Program-made: the position numbers and the translations under genes
Assembly: GCA_963717195.1 (NCBI GenBank)
Contig: CAVQVR010000018.1
Span: 71,149-135,148 of the forward strand
Direction: 5' to 3'
DNA length: 64,000 nt
Source: JACDAE01 sp963717195
Lineage (GTDB): Bacteria; Chloroflexota; Ktedonobacteria; Ktedonobacterales; Ktedonobacteraceae
In this document: one piece after another, positions 1 through 8,534 of the stretch
Layout: each line of letters starts with the position of its first letter
How positions within the stretch are numbered: the stretch's first letter is position 1
The notes under the pieces: generated by a model
What the model was told of the DNA's origin: nothing
The model's input: only the letters and a program-made list of their open reading frames with translations
Database searches by the model: none

Positions 1-420
1 ATTATCGGCAGGGAGTTGTGGGTGCAGGCGTTTGAAGCTGGAGAGGAACTTGGCAGTCTCCATAACGGCGGGCAGGACGGTACTGAAATTCAGGCTGGCG
101 ATCAAGAAGTAGGCCAGAGGGGTATAGGGCTGATCCATAATGTAGTGCCAGTTATTGACTGCCACGTTAAGTCCTTCAAATATCCACCAGAATATGCTGG
201 AGACCAGAAAGAACGAGGTGTAGCGCCAGCGCATACGTTGGAGTAGTGATGTACCGCGCCGGGCGACGACCAGGGCATCCATCGTAAGGATGTAGCCGAA
301 CCAGAGCGGAAAGAAACTATAGCGATAGAACGGCTCGATGCGGAGCCATGAAGCGGCCCAGGCACTGCAACAGAGGGTGAGTGCGACAAAGCCATAGACA
401 GGAAAGCGTTTTGTATACAC
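1..420 (-). CDS. Multi-pass membrane protein, 3' end cut by the window edge
   Basis: The minus strand is open from a GTG at 420 to the window edge, giving at least 140 residues. The translation is rich in hydrophobic and aromatic stretches (for example VYGFVALTLCC, LWFGYILTMDALVV, TSFFLVSSIFWWI, PLAYFLIASLNF), which look like four or more membrane segments with short polar links. The GTG overlaps the TAG stop of the upstream regulator by one base (TAGTG), so translation is probably coupled to it. The region is missed by ATG-only searching because the start is GTG. I do not recognise the family. Being coupled to a CarH-like light/B12 regulator hints at a pigment or light-response role, but that is inference only. 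Confidence 0.6.
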   Translation of the reverse strand, partial: MYTKRFPVYGFVALTLCCSAWAASWLRIEPFYRYSFFPLWFGYILTMDALVVARRGTSLLQRMRWRYTSFFLVSSIFWWIFEGLNVAVNNWHYIMDQPYTPLAYFLIASLNFSTVLPAVMETAKFLSSFKRLHPQLPADN

Positions 421-1565
421 TAGTTTTTGTTCTCTGAGCATTCTATAACCATACAATGTAACTGAGTGACAATATCCTTGAGATCTCCGTTGAGATGGAT
501 GCCGGGAATTTGAGGAATAACATGCGCATAATGAGCAAACACCTGTCCCCCAAAAGAGAGGATGGGACGGGGAGCAGGTAATTGCTGCACCTGTGTAGCC
601 AACCGGGTTAGAGCAGGCAGATACTCCGGCATGGTCACCGAGATGCAGACGAGCGCAGGTGAAAGTTTTCTGATGGTATGGAGCAGTCCACTGATTTCGA
701 TGCTCTGCCCCAGATAAGCAACGCGCGTATATTGACGACGTAAAAAGAGTGCAAGCATGAGTGCAGCCAGTTCATGTGGTTCACCGGGCGCACAGCAGGC
801 AAGCGTTAATGGGCCTTCACGTGGAACAGGTGTCACATAGAACAGATTTGTCAGCAAGGCTCGAAAAAAGTTGCTAGCGAAATGTTCAATCGTCACGGTG
901 ATCTGTCCACTGGCCCAGAGCTGCCCAACCTGCCAGAGAGTAGGAGTAATTAATTCGGTACAGACCTGTTCTACAGAATAGATGGTCAGCAGTGAACCCA
1001 TCATCATCGTCGCGGCAGCTTCATCGAGGTAACGGAATGCCTCGATGAGATGTTCCCGTATCAGGGACATATTGTGTGTGGCTGGATAGTTTATACCACT
1101 GTAAGAAGTGCCAGGCCAGTTGTGTAGTAAAGGAATTTCTTGCACCTCTTTTGCCTCAAAAAGGGGATTTGCGGATGCGGGCAGTGGCGTGAGAGCATCC
1201 ATCGTAACCCGGAAAACAGAAATATCCTCAATAAGCTCGTCAGGCTTTTGCTCAGCGGCGAGAATAGCTATTAAACGCTGGCGTTTCTGGCTCAAGTGAT
1301 GGAAAAGAGCGATTGCCTGACTGATTGACATGCCAGTATCAATACGAACTTTGAGCCAGCGAATGAGAGCAATATCACGTGCTGAGTAGAGACGATAGGT
1401 GTTATTGGCACGTTCTGGGGAGAGCAGGTCATAGCGACGTTCCCATGCGCGCAACGTTGGCGCGGCGATGCCTGTTTGCTGTACTACTGCTTTGGTATTG
1501 AAAACAGGCGTATCAGAAAACAGTTCCAGATCGGGCCATTCGATAGAGTCGTCGCGCGTGGTCAT
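420..1565 (-). CDS. MerR-family regulator with B12-binding domain (CarH/LitR-like)
   Basis: A 381-residue transcription factor. Residues about 20-90 form a MerR-type winged helix (FNTKAVVQQTGIAAPTLRAW, then a RRY turn and an NTYRLY segment). The middle is a helical B12 cap with the CarH signature W-x9-EH (WASGQITVTIEH, near residue 217). The C-terminal third is a Rossmann-like cobalamin domain with a candidate axial histidine in GEPHELA (near residue 263); the last motif position is Ala where Gly is usual. In CarH proteins, adenosylcobalamin holds a repressing tetramer in the dark and light releases it; that is family knowledge. I chose the ATG at 1565 because GGAGAG lies six bases upstream. 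An in-frame extension to 1799 exists but has no family similarity. The stop overlaps the GTG of the next gene. Confidence 0.85.
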   Translation of the reverse strand: MTTRDDSIEWPDLELFSDTPVFNTKAVVQQTGIAAPTLRAWERRYDLLSPERANNTYRLYSARDIALIRWLKVRIDTGMSISQAIALFHHLSQKRQRLIAILAAEQKPDELIEDISVFRVTMDALTPLPASANPLFEAKEVQEIPLLHNWPGTSYSGINYPATHNMSLIREHLIEAFRYLDEAAATMMMGSLLTIYSVEQVCTELITPTLWQVGQLWASGQITVTIEHFASNFFRALLTNLFYVTPVPREGPLTLACCAPGEPHELAALMLALFLRRQYTRVAYLGQSIEISGLLHTIRKLSPALVCISVTMPEYLPALTRLATQVQQLPAPRPILSFGGQVFAHYAHVIPQIPGIHLNGDLKDIVTQLHCMVIECSENKN

Positions 1566-1798
1566 GAATGCTCTCCGGTCTACAAAGATATCCTGGAAAA
1601 GTGGCAGGTGCCTTTGTTGCCCTACGGGTATGGATAAAACGGTATAATATACCATAACATACTCTGGTTGTTTGGGTCCAGAGTTTGCATATACTTTGTT
1701 CCACCTTCTCGTTATATGCCCCAGATTCTCGTGTGCTTGTAAGACGTAGGGAAAGGTGAGTGTGGGTAATAGTGGTACTGGCATTGCTCTCTTCATCA

Positions 1799-1867
1799 AT
1801 GCAACCAGGAATACACCAGTAGTTAGCTAGACTTCTTAGCTAACTACTGGTGTATTCCTGGTTGCAT
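1799..1867. repeat. Long perfect inverted repeat between genes
   Basis: Arms 1799-1829 and 1837-1867 are exact reverse complements (31 nt each) around the 7-nt spacer GACTTCT. The hairpin sits between the start of the CarH-like gene and the 3' end of the secreted-protein gene. It has no clear T-run on either side, so it may act as a weak terminator or transcript stabiliser, or be a small mobile palindrome. Confidence 0.85.
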
Positions 1868-1913
1868 CACTATCTTGAATAGTCTTTGTAAACTCTTTTT
1901 ACCCAGTTTCCGC

Positions 1914-2306
1914 CTATAGAATCTGGACAGCTAACATCGTATATCCTACATTGTCGGTACACACCCCCCAACCATAATAAGTTGGGCCAGAATCTCCTGC
2001 GTACCATATGTAGCCATGATTCTTTCCTGTGCAGACAAATTGAACGTCGTAGAGAGGATATGAGGTGTAGCCTGCATTAGCAAAACAAACCTCGCCACCT
2101 TCACTATATACCTGAAAGAGATCTGTTCTTCCTGCACACGGTGCTGTGTTAATCTTTGGATGAACTGCCGCTACTGTTTTTATATCTTGTTTCATATATG
2201 CATGAGCACTAGCAACATTTGTTGGTATAATAAAAAATAGTAGCGTAACACTCAATAATGATGCTGTAACTAGCATCGGTAAAACACGCCATCTCAATTT
2301 CATCAA
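1914..2306 (-). CDS. Small secreted protein, possible beta/gamma-crystallin-like fold
   Basis: A 130-residue protein with a clear Sec signal peptide: basic MMKLRWR, then a hydrophobic core (MLVTASLLSVTLLFFIIPT) and a likely cleavage after ASAHA near residue 36. The mature part is about 95 residues, rich in Gly, Tyr and Val, with four cysteines (TAPC, EVCF, FVC, GVC) that could form two disulphides. The spacing of aromatic and glycine residues around GGEVCFANAGY resembles beta/gamma-crystallin-like secreted proteins of soil bacteria, but I cannot confirm this by eye. GAAAGGG lies upstream of the ATG. The gene stands alone, flanked by hairpins and AT-rich DNA. Confidence 0.65.
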   Translation of the reverse strand: MMKLRWRVLPMLVTASLLSVTLLFFIIPTNVASAHAYMKQDIKTVAAVHPKINTAPCAGRTDLFQVYSEGGEVCFANAGYTSYPLYDVQFVCTGKNHGYIWYAGDSGPTYYGWGVCTDNVGYTMLAVQIL

Positions 2307-2700
2307 TAATCAACCCTTTCTCATAAACTGATACCTAATAGTAGTAATGTTTCTCTGTTTACACTGTTATAAACAGAAGCATTAAAAAAGCCTATATAAA
2401 GCAATTCTAACGCAGTATTCAATTTGCTCTTTTGCAAAAACCATGTTTTAAATTCAGGCAGCAGAAATAGCAAAATTTAAATGCATGTATATATTAACAT
2501 AAAATAAGCCAATATGCAACAAGAACGTAAGGTAAATAAATTTGTTGCTAAAATAGCAAGGTTGTATTTTGTGTAATAATTAAAAAATATAATTCGTAAT
2601 AATAATAACGTTATGAATTATTATAAAACCTGGAAATCTCTCTATTCCTAATGGTTCATATTTATAAATTTTCAATCTCTATTACTGTAAATACGTACTT
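2307..2700. other. AT-rich intergenic region
   Basis: About 390 bases of strongly AT-rich DNA upstream of the secreted-protein gene. I see no credible coding region. It probably holds the promoter of the minus-strand gene ending at 1914, but no clear -35/-10 pair stands out. Confidence 0.5.
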
Positions 2701-2754
2701 TATTCAGTTAACCTGAGCGGCGAGGACAACCTCGCCGCTCAGGTTAACTGAATA
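2701..2754. repeat. Perfect 25-bp inverted repeat
   Basis: Arms 2701-2725 and 2730-2754 are perfect reverse complements around the 4-nt loop ACAA, with a GC-rich core (CCTGAGCGGCGAGG). It lies just beyond the terminator of the DUF4012 gene. No U-run follows directly, so it is listed as a repeat, though it may back up termination. Confidence 0.85.
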
Positions 2755-2785
2755 TAATCGTTCCTCATCTTTTGATTGAAGAACA

Positions 2786-2826
2786 AAAAGGAGCAAGGCT
2801 CACATATATGTTGCCTTGCTCCTTTT
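2786..2826 (-). terminator. Intrinsic terminator of the DUF4012 gene
   Basis: Arms 2786-2799 and 2813-2826 (AAAAGGAGCAAGGC and its complement) form a 14-bp stem. Read on the minus strand, the stem ends in a run of T. It starts 18 bases past the stop codon of the gene ending at 2844. Confidence 0.8.
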
Positions 2827-2843
2827 CCATGTAACTTATTTGA

Positions 2844-5800
2844 CTAACGGATATTAAAAACCCGGTCGGCGTGCAGATTACCCGTGAAACTAAAGGATTT
2901 CATGCCATTGATGGCACTGGCATCGACATTGAGCACGAGTGTAGGAATATATCCTCCTTGCTTCTGAACGAGCAAGGGATAGACCAGATTTTTCCCACTA
3001 TGCTTCACTGCGTTGGGTACATACCATGAGAGCATGATAGTGGATGTGCAGTCTGATGGAGTCACAGTCATACCACCAAACATACCACGCCCAGGAAGAT
3101 CGCTCGTCGTGGCTGTTGGTGCACCCATTACATCTGCCGTTTTAGGCAGGTTATAGCTACGAACTCCAAGGCTGTAATTTCCACCAGGGCAGTAAAGTGT
3201 CTGGCTGGGAGCCAGTGAGTCGCAGCCAGACACTACTGGCTGGGTGTTAGTATTACCTGCATTACCTTTTTTGTTCGTTGGAGACGTGAATGTACATAAT
3301 GGGTGCCCAGTATCGAAACCGTCGCCACTGATCAATTGTGACGATTTGGGTGTATAGACACGCATATAGTCCGAATAGGTATCGTAACCGTACACGTCGC
3401 GGCCAGCACGATTATAGTCGAGCGTAATTGCCAGATTATGTGTCGCGCCACCCTGAGCGTCCAGCGTAATATTATCCTGCTCAGTTGTGTGGACGTACTC
3501 GCTGGCTTTACTGATACTTATATTCGCCTGCACTAGCATAAAACCATCCTGTTTACTGAACGTACTCGTGCCACCGCTATAGCCATTATTAACAAGCCAT
3601 TGTTCAGCAGCTGGATTGGTGAAGTAGATCCCCAGGTCGCGAGATTGGATGTCTTTAATGGCGTTTTTGACAAGTGTGATCAGTTTCGTTGTTGGCAGGT
3701 GGCTCACGCGACTAAGCAGCAATTTGCCTAATAGCGTAGTAAAAGCTTTACGTGCCGAAGCCTTAGGGTTATTGGTTTTTGCCTGTTGTTCTCTAATAGC
3801 ATTCTCATCTTGCTGGTAGTAGTGCAGCTTATCTTCCAGATTTGCTGAGGTAATAGTTTCTTTATATTCAGAGACGTAAATTGGTCCTGTGGCATCAATA
3901 ATGTGCCCGATGAACGCTGGTGTGAAATCAATAACGCCATCAACGGGACCACCACCTTGCTCCTGGAATACCTGCATGTTGATCTGAGCCGTGGTCGGAT
4001 AGTCAGCGGAGAGGTTTGAGTCACGCAGACCCCAGTTGCCGAAATTCATCCAACTACTATATTGCGGTGGTGCTTGACGACCGAGCTCCATACCATTGCT
4101 ATTGTAGTCGAAGTACCCTGCGTCTTGCAGGCTGAAAGGAGTTACATGCCCATTCTCAATACTCAGGACGCCATATTGGCCTGTGAAGCCACCACCAGGA
4201 CGAAGCTCACCAGTATCCATCGTCTGGACGAGAAAACGTCGTGGCTGACCGACACCCAGTAGCCATGTCACCAGATCAACCATGTTCTGGTTTTGCACGA
4301 TCAGATTACGGATCGAAGGTAGCTGTGCCAGGACCGCGGAAAGCTGAGCCTGTTGTTTTGCACTAACTGGTAGATCCTTCATCTGTACCTGGCTCATATT
4401 TTGCTGGATATCGTCCATGTAGTAGAGCGCATGCGTGATAGCAGCCTTAATGTTCGAGACATCCGCTACAGAGATCAATGGTTTCGCTGAATTAGCAGCC
4501 AGAGGAGAGCTGTGTACGATGTTAGCAGCTATGACGCCGACGCCGCTTAGTTCCTGTCCCATGCGTGACACATCCAGGGCGACTTGAAGCAGGTGTTTTG
4601 CCATGACGAGTTTGCCCGCGTACTGAGGGGCAACCTGCTCCACTAGCGATTGAATATCGGGTCGATCCGCCAGTTGTTGCAGTTGTACAAAGTCAGCTTC
4701 AGCCGCCTTCAACTGGCTTTGAGCCTGTTGTAGCTTGCTGGCATTGAGCACCGACGTAATATCATTTTTGGAAGTTGGGAGTAGATCTTTGACCGTCATC
4801 AAGTGATTGATGCCATCATGGGCCAGGCCACTCACGTTGTTATAGACGTTATAAGCGGCCAGGCCGACACCCAGAGGAAGCAGCAAACTGGGTAATATTA
4901 CCGCAACCATAACGATGCTTACAGTGCGATACATGCGATGACGTTTTGTTTTATCTTGCGCATCACGTAGCCAGCGTTTGCGCACAAAACGCCGACGCTG
5001 CGCCGTATGAGCAGTCGTTGTATGCCCGGAGCGTTTCGCATATTTTGGTAAGAGATAGATGTCGACCGGCGAAAAGACACCGGGCTCAGGTAGAAGTGGC
5101 ACTGTGACGCTGGCACCCTGTAGTGATTGAACCTGGGCGTCGCCGATGATAGCAACGGCAGTTATCCCATTCTCAACATATGGCTCTTCTTCCAGGGCTG
5201 GTCCTTGTTTTTGCTCATCAAGAGAGGTATTCAACTCCTGTATTTCTATGAGAGTCGGAGCGTCCTCAATTTCACCTGCGTCCTCAACTTCCTGATCATC
5301 ATGTTCCTCAATTTCCCTTGCCTGATTGAGAATGTTTTCTTCAATTGGCAAATCTTGAGGAACAGAGGATGACAACTCGTGAGTTGTAGCGTTGGTCTCT
5401 GTAGCAGAAACCTCAGTTGTGTCCGGTGTAACTTCGGGTTCTGTAACAGGGACTTCGGCAGCAGCAGATGTAAGCCCGCTTTCTGACGCAGAAGATTGAG
5501 TGTCAATGTCATCAGATGGAGAACTGGCATCGAGACCAGAGATCGCTGTTTCGTCAGGCAAAGTAACATTTTCTGGGCTCAGAAAACCAGTTTCATCAGC
5601 TTGATCAGATATTTCCGCCTGTGCATTCTTTGTTGCAACTTCTGACGAAGCAACCTCAGAGCTCTCTGATACAGGAATAGGAGATGACTCAACAGCTTGA
5701 TTTTGTAGATGATCAATGCTATCAGTTTCGTTGGAATCAGCAGGTTGAGCAGGTACGACGGCCACCACTGGCGTTTCTTCTGGCGCGTCAGTGGGCGTAG

Positions 5801-6245
5801 TTGTAATCGCCCGACGTTTTGCAGTGGATTTTAGATTGTCCTGATCATCTACCACTTGTTCCTGTTTTTCAGGCTCCTGGATAGCAGGAGCACTGTCAAT
5901 AGTAGCGTCCTGCACCTCAGTCTGCTCAGGAGCAGAACGGGAGGCGTGATCCTTCACCAGAACGCCTGGTAATAGTGCACGGTAGCCCCATGGAGATCCA
6001 TCTTCATGCTGCTTCAAACAATTTTCGGTCATTTTTAGCAGTTGTCCTGTCGAAAGGTTGTATTGTGTTGCGATCTCCTCGATGGGCTTATCACCAGTAA
6101 AGTATGCAATAATAGCAGACTTATTTTTAGAAAAACGTTTTTTCGCCTTAGAATTCAATCTGGTAATACTAGCTTCCTGCCACGAGGAGATATTTTGTTT
6201 ACGCACCTCAAGTGTTGAGGCGCTTTTATCTCGAATTTCGAGCAA
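2844..6245 (-). CDS. Large DUF4012 membrane protein with HTH-like N-terminus
   Basis: An 1133-residue protein. The start is TTG at 6245 with GGGGGTGA about seven bases upstream. Residues about 30-80 resemble a helix-turn-helix (AIIAYFTGDKPIEEIATQYN, then LSTGQLLKM). About 300 residues of acidic, Glu/Ser/Thr/Pro-rich sequence follow, probably disordered. A basic patch (RRRFVRKRWLRDAQDKTKRHR) precedes one membrane helix near residues 443-470. The outer part carries the DUF4012 core, with the signature ELRPGGGFTGQYG near residue 680. DUF4012 proteins are often found near surface-polysaccharide genes and have no firm function. The layout suggests a cytoplasmic DNA- or protein-binding head linked through the membrane to a large outer domain. 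It is monocistronic, with its own terminator. Confidence 0.8.
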   Translation of the reverse strand: MLEIRDKSASTLEVRKQNISSWQEASITRLNSKAKKRFSKNKSAIIAYFTGDKPIEEIATQYNLSTGQLLKMTENCLKQHEDGSPWGYRALLPGVLVKDHASRSAPEQTEVQDATIDSAPAIQEPEKQEQVVDDQDNLKSTAKRRAITTTPTDAPEETPVVAVVPAQPADSNETDSIDHLQNQAVESSPIPVSESSEVASSEVATKNAQAEISDQADETGFLSPENVTLPDETAISGLDASSPSDDIDTQSSASESGLTSAAAEVPVTEPEVTPDTTEVSATETNATTHELSSSVPQDLPIEENILNQAREIEEHDDQEVEDAGEIEDAPTLIEIQELNTSLDEQKQGPALEEEPYVENGITAVAIIGDAQVQSLQGASVTVPLLPEPGVFSPVDIYLLPKYAKRSGHTTTAHTAQRRRFVRKRWLRDAQDKTKRHRMYRTVSIVMVAVILPSLLLPLGVGLAAYNVYNNVSGLAHDGINHLMTVKDLLPTSKNDITSVLNASKLQQAQSQLKAAEADFVQLQQLADRPDIQSLVEQVAPQYAGKLVMAKHLLQVALDVSRMGQELSGVGVIAANIVHSSPLAANSAKPLISVADVSNIKAAITHALYYMDDIQQNMSQVQMKDLPVSAKQQAQLSAVLAQLPSIRNLIVQNQNMVDLVTWLLGVGQPRRFLVQTMDTGELRPGGGFTGQYGVLSIENGHVTPFSLQDAGYFDYNSNGMELGRQAPPQYSSWMNFGNWGLRDSNLSADYPTTAQINMQVFQEQGGGPVDGVIDFTPAFIGHIIDATGPIYVSEYKETITSANLEDKLHYYQQDENAIREQQAKTNNPKASARKAFTTLLGKLLLSRVSHLPTTKLITLVKNAIKDIQSRDLGIYFTNPAAEQWLVNNGYSGGTSTFSKQDGFMLVQANISISKASEYVHTTEQDNITLDAQGGATHNLAITLDYNRAGRDVYGYDTYSDYMRVYTPKSSQLISGDGFDTGHPLCTFTSPTNKKGNAGNTNTQPVVSGCDSLAPSQTLYCPGGNYSLGVRSYNLPKTADVMGAPTATTSDLPGRGMFGGMTVTPSDCTSTIMLSWYVPNAVKHSGKNLVYPLLVQKQGGYIPTLVLNVDASAINGMKSFSFTGNLHADRVFNIR

Positions 6246-6984
6246 TGTTCACCCCCGCCATTGCTATACATTAAATACAAAAGAGAACGAACTGGTACTA
6301 TTATGCACCCCTCAAAAATTGACCGATATTAATCATTACACAAACTATGCGGTTGCAACCTACGACGGACGAATAGCGGCTCACGAGATAGGTAACAATC
6401 TATATATTAATGGAAGAGCTGCAAGCTTCATTAGAAAGAAACCTCTATCATAAATGACGCATCAGAGAGGTAATTAGTTGCGCCTGTGTAAAAATGGGCT
6501 AATATTCGTGACTGGAAAGGTTCTATTAGCGCGTATATGCATGGTTATCCGTTGTTAGTATAGGGCGTAGTACGTCAATATGCAAGGCGTCTATGAGAAA
6601 AAGGTATCTGCATATTTTGCATTGTGGGGGTAGGGGCTCGCATGAAAGAGAATTGAGATGGGAGGGAATTTGGCAGGGCGAGCACAAGTCGGGGACACGG
6701 GCGATCATAAGGTACCAGCATTTCAGAATAATGGACAATGGAGAGCATGCAGAGGAGGAAAACCAGACCACAGACGAATAAAGCGGTAGAAGCAACCCGG
6801 CGCGGGTGCTTATACACGAGCGGTTTCCCGTGACGCTGTGGCTATTATACTCCGTTGCATAGCTCTGAATATACATTGCTCAGTTTCCTATTCCTGTTGG
6901 TACCTGATACTCGCCCTGGAATGGTATGATCGCCCAGTCCCGGACTTGTGGGTGCCCTGAAAATCTCCTGATCTTCACTACCTG
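6246..6984. other. Intergenic region without recognisable gene
   Basis: About 740 bases. Short open frames on both strands lack ribosome sites and family features. The region must contain the promoter of the DUF4012 gene. I see no strong inverted repeat in it. Confidence 0.4.
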
Positions 6985-8109
6985 TTACCTCACATGATCG
7001 AGTGCCAAACCCTGCATGGTTTGCTGCATCAAGAAGTGAGTGACAGCGAGAGTGCTGCCAGTTTCTTGATAGACGGCGATCTGGCGGTCGGCACCTGTCC
7101 CACGCGGGTCTTCAAGTAATGCGCGGAGGTAGCTTATCTCGCGCCGACTGCCCAGGTCATCAATCACATCATCTACAAAATCGAGCGTTTCATGGATAGA
7201 TTCGCGCATACTCAGGCGACAATTCTGTGCAAAATCGACCACCTCAGCATCCAGGCCATAACGCGCCACGAGCCATTTGTTCTCATCGATAAGGTGAGCT
7301 GGGAGCACGTGTGTTGTCATGTTATGTCTATGGAGCCAGGTTAATTTGGCCACCAGTGCCTGACAGAAAGCTGCGATAGCCAGGGTATCTTCAAAGGTTG
7401 CGGGCATATCGCAGATGCGGAATTCGATAGTACTAAAAAAGGGATGCGGGCGAATATCCCACCAGATGCGTTTGCCGTTGTCTATGCATCCAGTTTTAAT
7501 AAGGTGTTCGACGTAATTATCAAATTCGTTGGTTGAAGCGAAGAGAGGGGGCACACCTGTGCGTGGAAAGCGTTTCCAGACGATAGAGCGATATGAGCGC
7601 AACCCCAAGTCGCGATTACTCCAGAAAGGTGAGTTGGAGGAGATTGCGAGCAGATGGGGAAGCCATGTACGCAACTGATTCATTAAGGGAATCGCCAGTT
7701 CATGGTCATCGATGCCCACGTGGACATGCAGGCCAAAGATCAAAATTGAGCGTCCGACATCCTGGTATTCATCTTCCAGAGCTTCATAACGCTCGCTACG
7801 AGTACGTTCTTGATCCTGCCAGTGTGCGTTGGGATGCGTTCCCGCGCTCACCAGTGCCAGGCCTTCTGAAGCGACGATATCTGCCAGAGTAGTGCGCAGA
7901 TGGTGTAATTCCTGCCGGGCGGCAGAAATATGGGCGCAGATACCTGTTACAAGCTCAACCGTCGACTGGAGCATTTCTGGCTTAATGCACTCGCCGAGGA
8001 GAGGTACTCCTTTTTCTAAAATGGTATGGATGCTGGAAGCTAACTGGCCCGTATGTTTGTCTACCATTTGAAACTCTTCTTCAATGCCAAGGGTGAAGGG
8101 CCGGGTCAT
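6985..8109 (-). CDS. Carboxylate-amine ligase, YbdK-like (glutamate-cysteine ligase family 2)
   Basis: A 374-residue protein matching the GCS2/YbdK family in length and motifs. The N-terminal LGIEEEFQMVD is the hallmark metal/ATP-binding strand, and later segments include GTHPNAHWQDQERTRSERY, FGLHVHVGI and RSYRSIVWKRFPRTGVPP. Family members ligate cysteine or another amine to glutamate with ATP, but YbdK activity is weak and its true substrate is often unknown. The ATG at 8109 follows AAAGGAG with good spacing. It stands alone, with 425 bases of non-coding DNA before it. No glutathione synthetase or other thiol gene lies next to it, so the pathway is unclear. Confidence 0.85.
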   Translation of the reverse strand: MTRPFTLGIEEEFQMVDKHTGQLASSIHTILEKGVPLLGECIKPEMLQSTVELVTGICAHISAARQELHHLRTTLADIVASEGLALVSAGTHPNAHWQDQERTRSERYEALEDEYQDVGRSILIFGLHVHVGIDDHELAIPLMNQLRTWLPHLLAISSNSPFWSNRDLGLRSYRSIVWKRFPRTGVPPLFASTNEFDNYVEHLIKTGCIDNGKRIWWDIRPHPFFSTIEFRICDMPATFEDTLAIAAFCQALVAKLTWLHRHNMTTHVLPAHLIDENKWLVARYGLDAEVVDFAQNCRLSMRESIHETLDFVDDVIDDLGSRREISYLRALLEDPRGTGADRQIAVYQETGSTLAVTHFLMQQTMQGLALDHVR

Positions 8110-8534
8110 AGCGCATGCTCCTTTCGTAAGGGATCACGTATCCTGATATGAAGCATACAATAATGCGGGACCAACGCGCAGGAGGGGGCGAACTGCATGA
8201 AAGTCCTGACTATACAATGAAGGAAGTATATGTAGAGAGAGCAGATCAGATAGACGATACGTACAGGGCCGAACAGAAGGAACGAAGGGATATCCACCGC
8301 CGCAGGGAATTGTTGAGAGGGACGCGGCGGTCCATAGGAGTGCGCTGTCGCGCCTTCAAGCATACACACACCTCAGTAAGCGTTTCTTCATGAAAGAACG
8401 CACTAAGAAGCCCATCTACTCCACAAATGTACCAGGAATCATAGCGTACCCAAGTCTGATAGAGATGTCAAGGGGAAAAACTGAAAAAATGAGCTGTTTC
8501 CCCTTCCTTTTCAAAATGAGAGAAAACTGAGTTA
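8110..8534. other. Intergenic region without recognisable gene
   Basis: About 425 bases between the YbdK-like gene and the FHA gene. No open frame has a credible ribosome site. It should hold the promoter for the YbdK-like gene and the end of the FHA transcript. No clear terminator hairpin was found. Confidence 0.4.
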
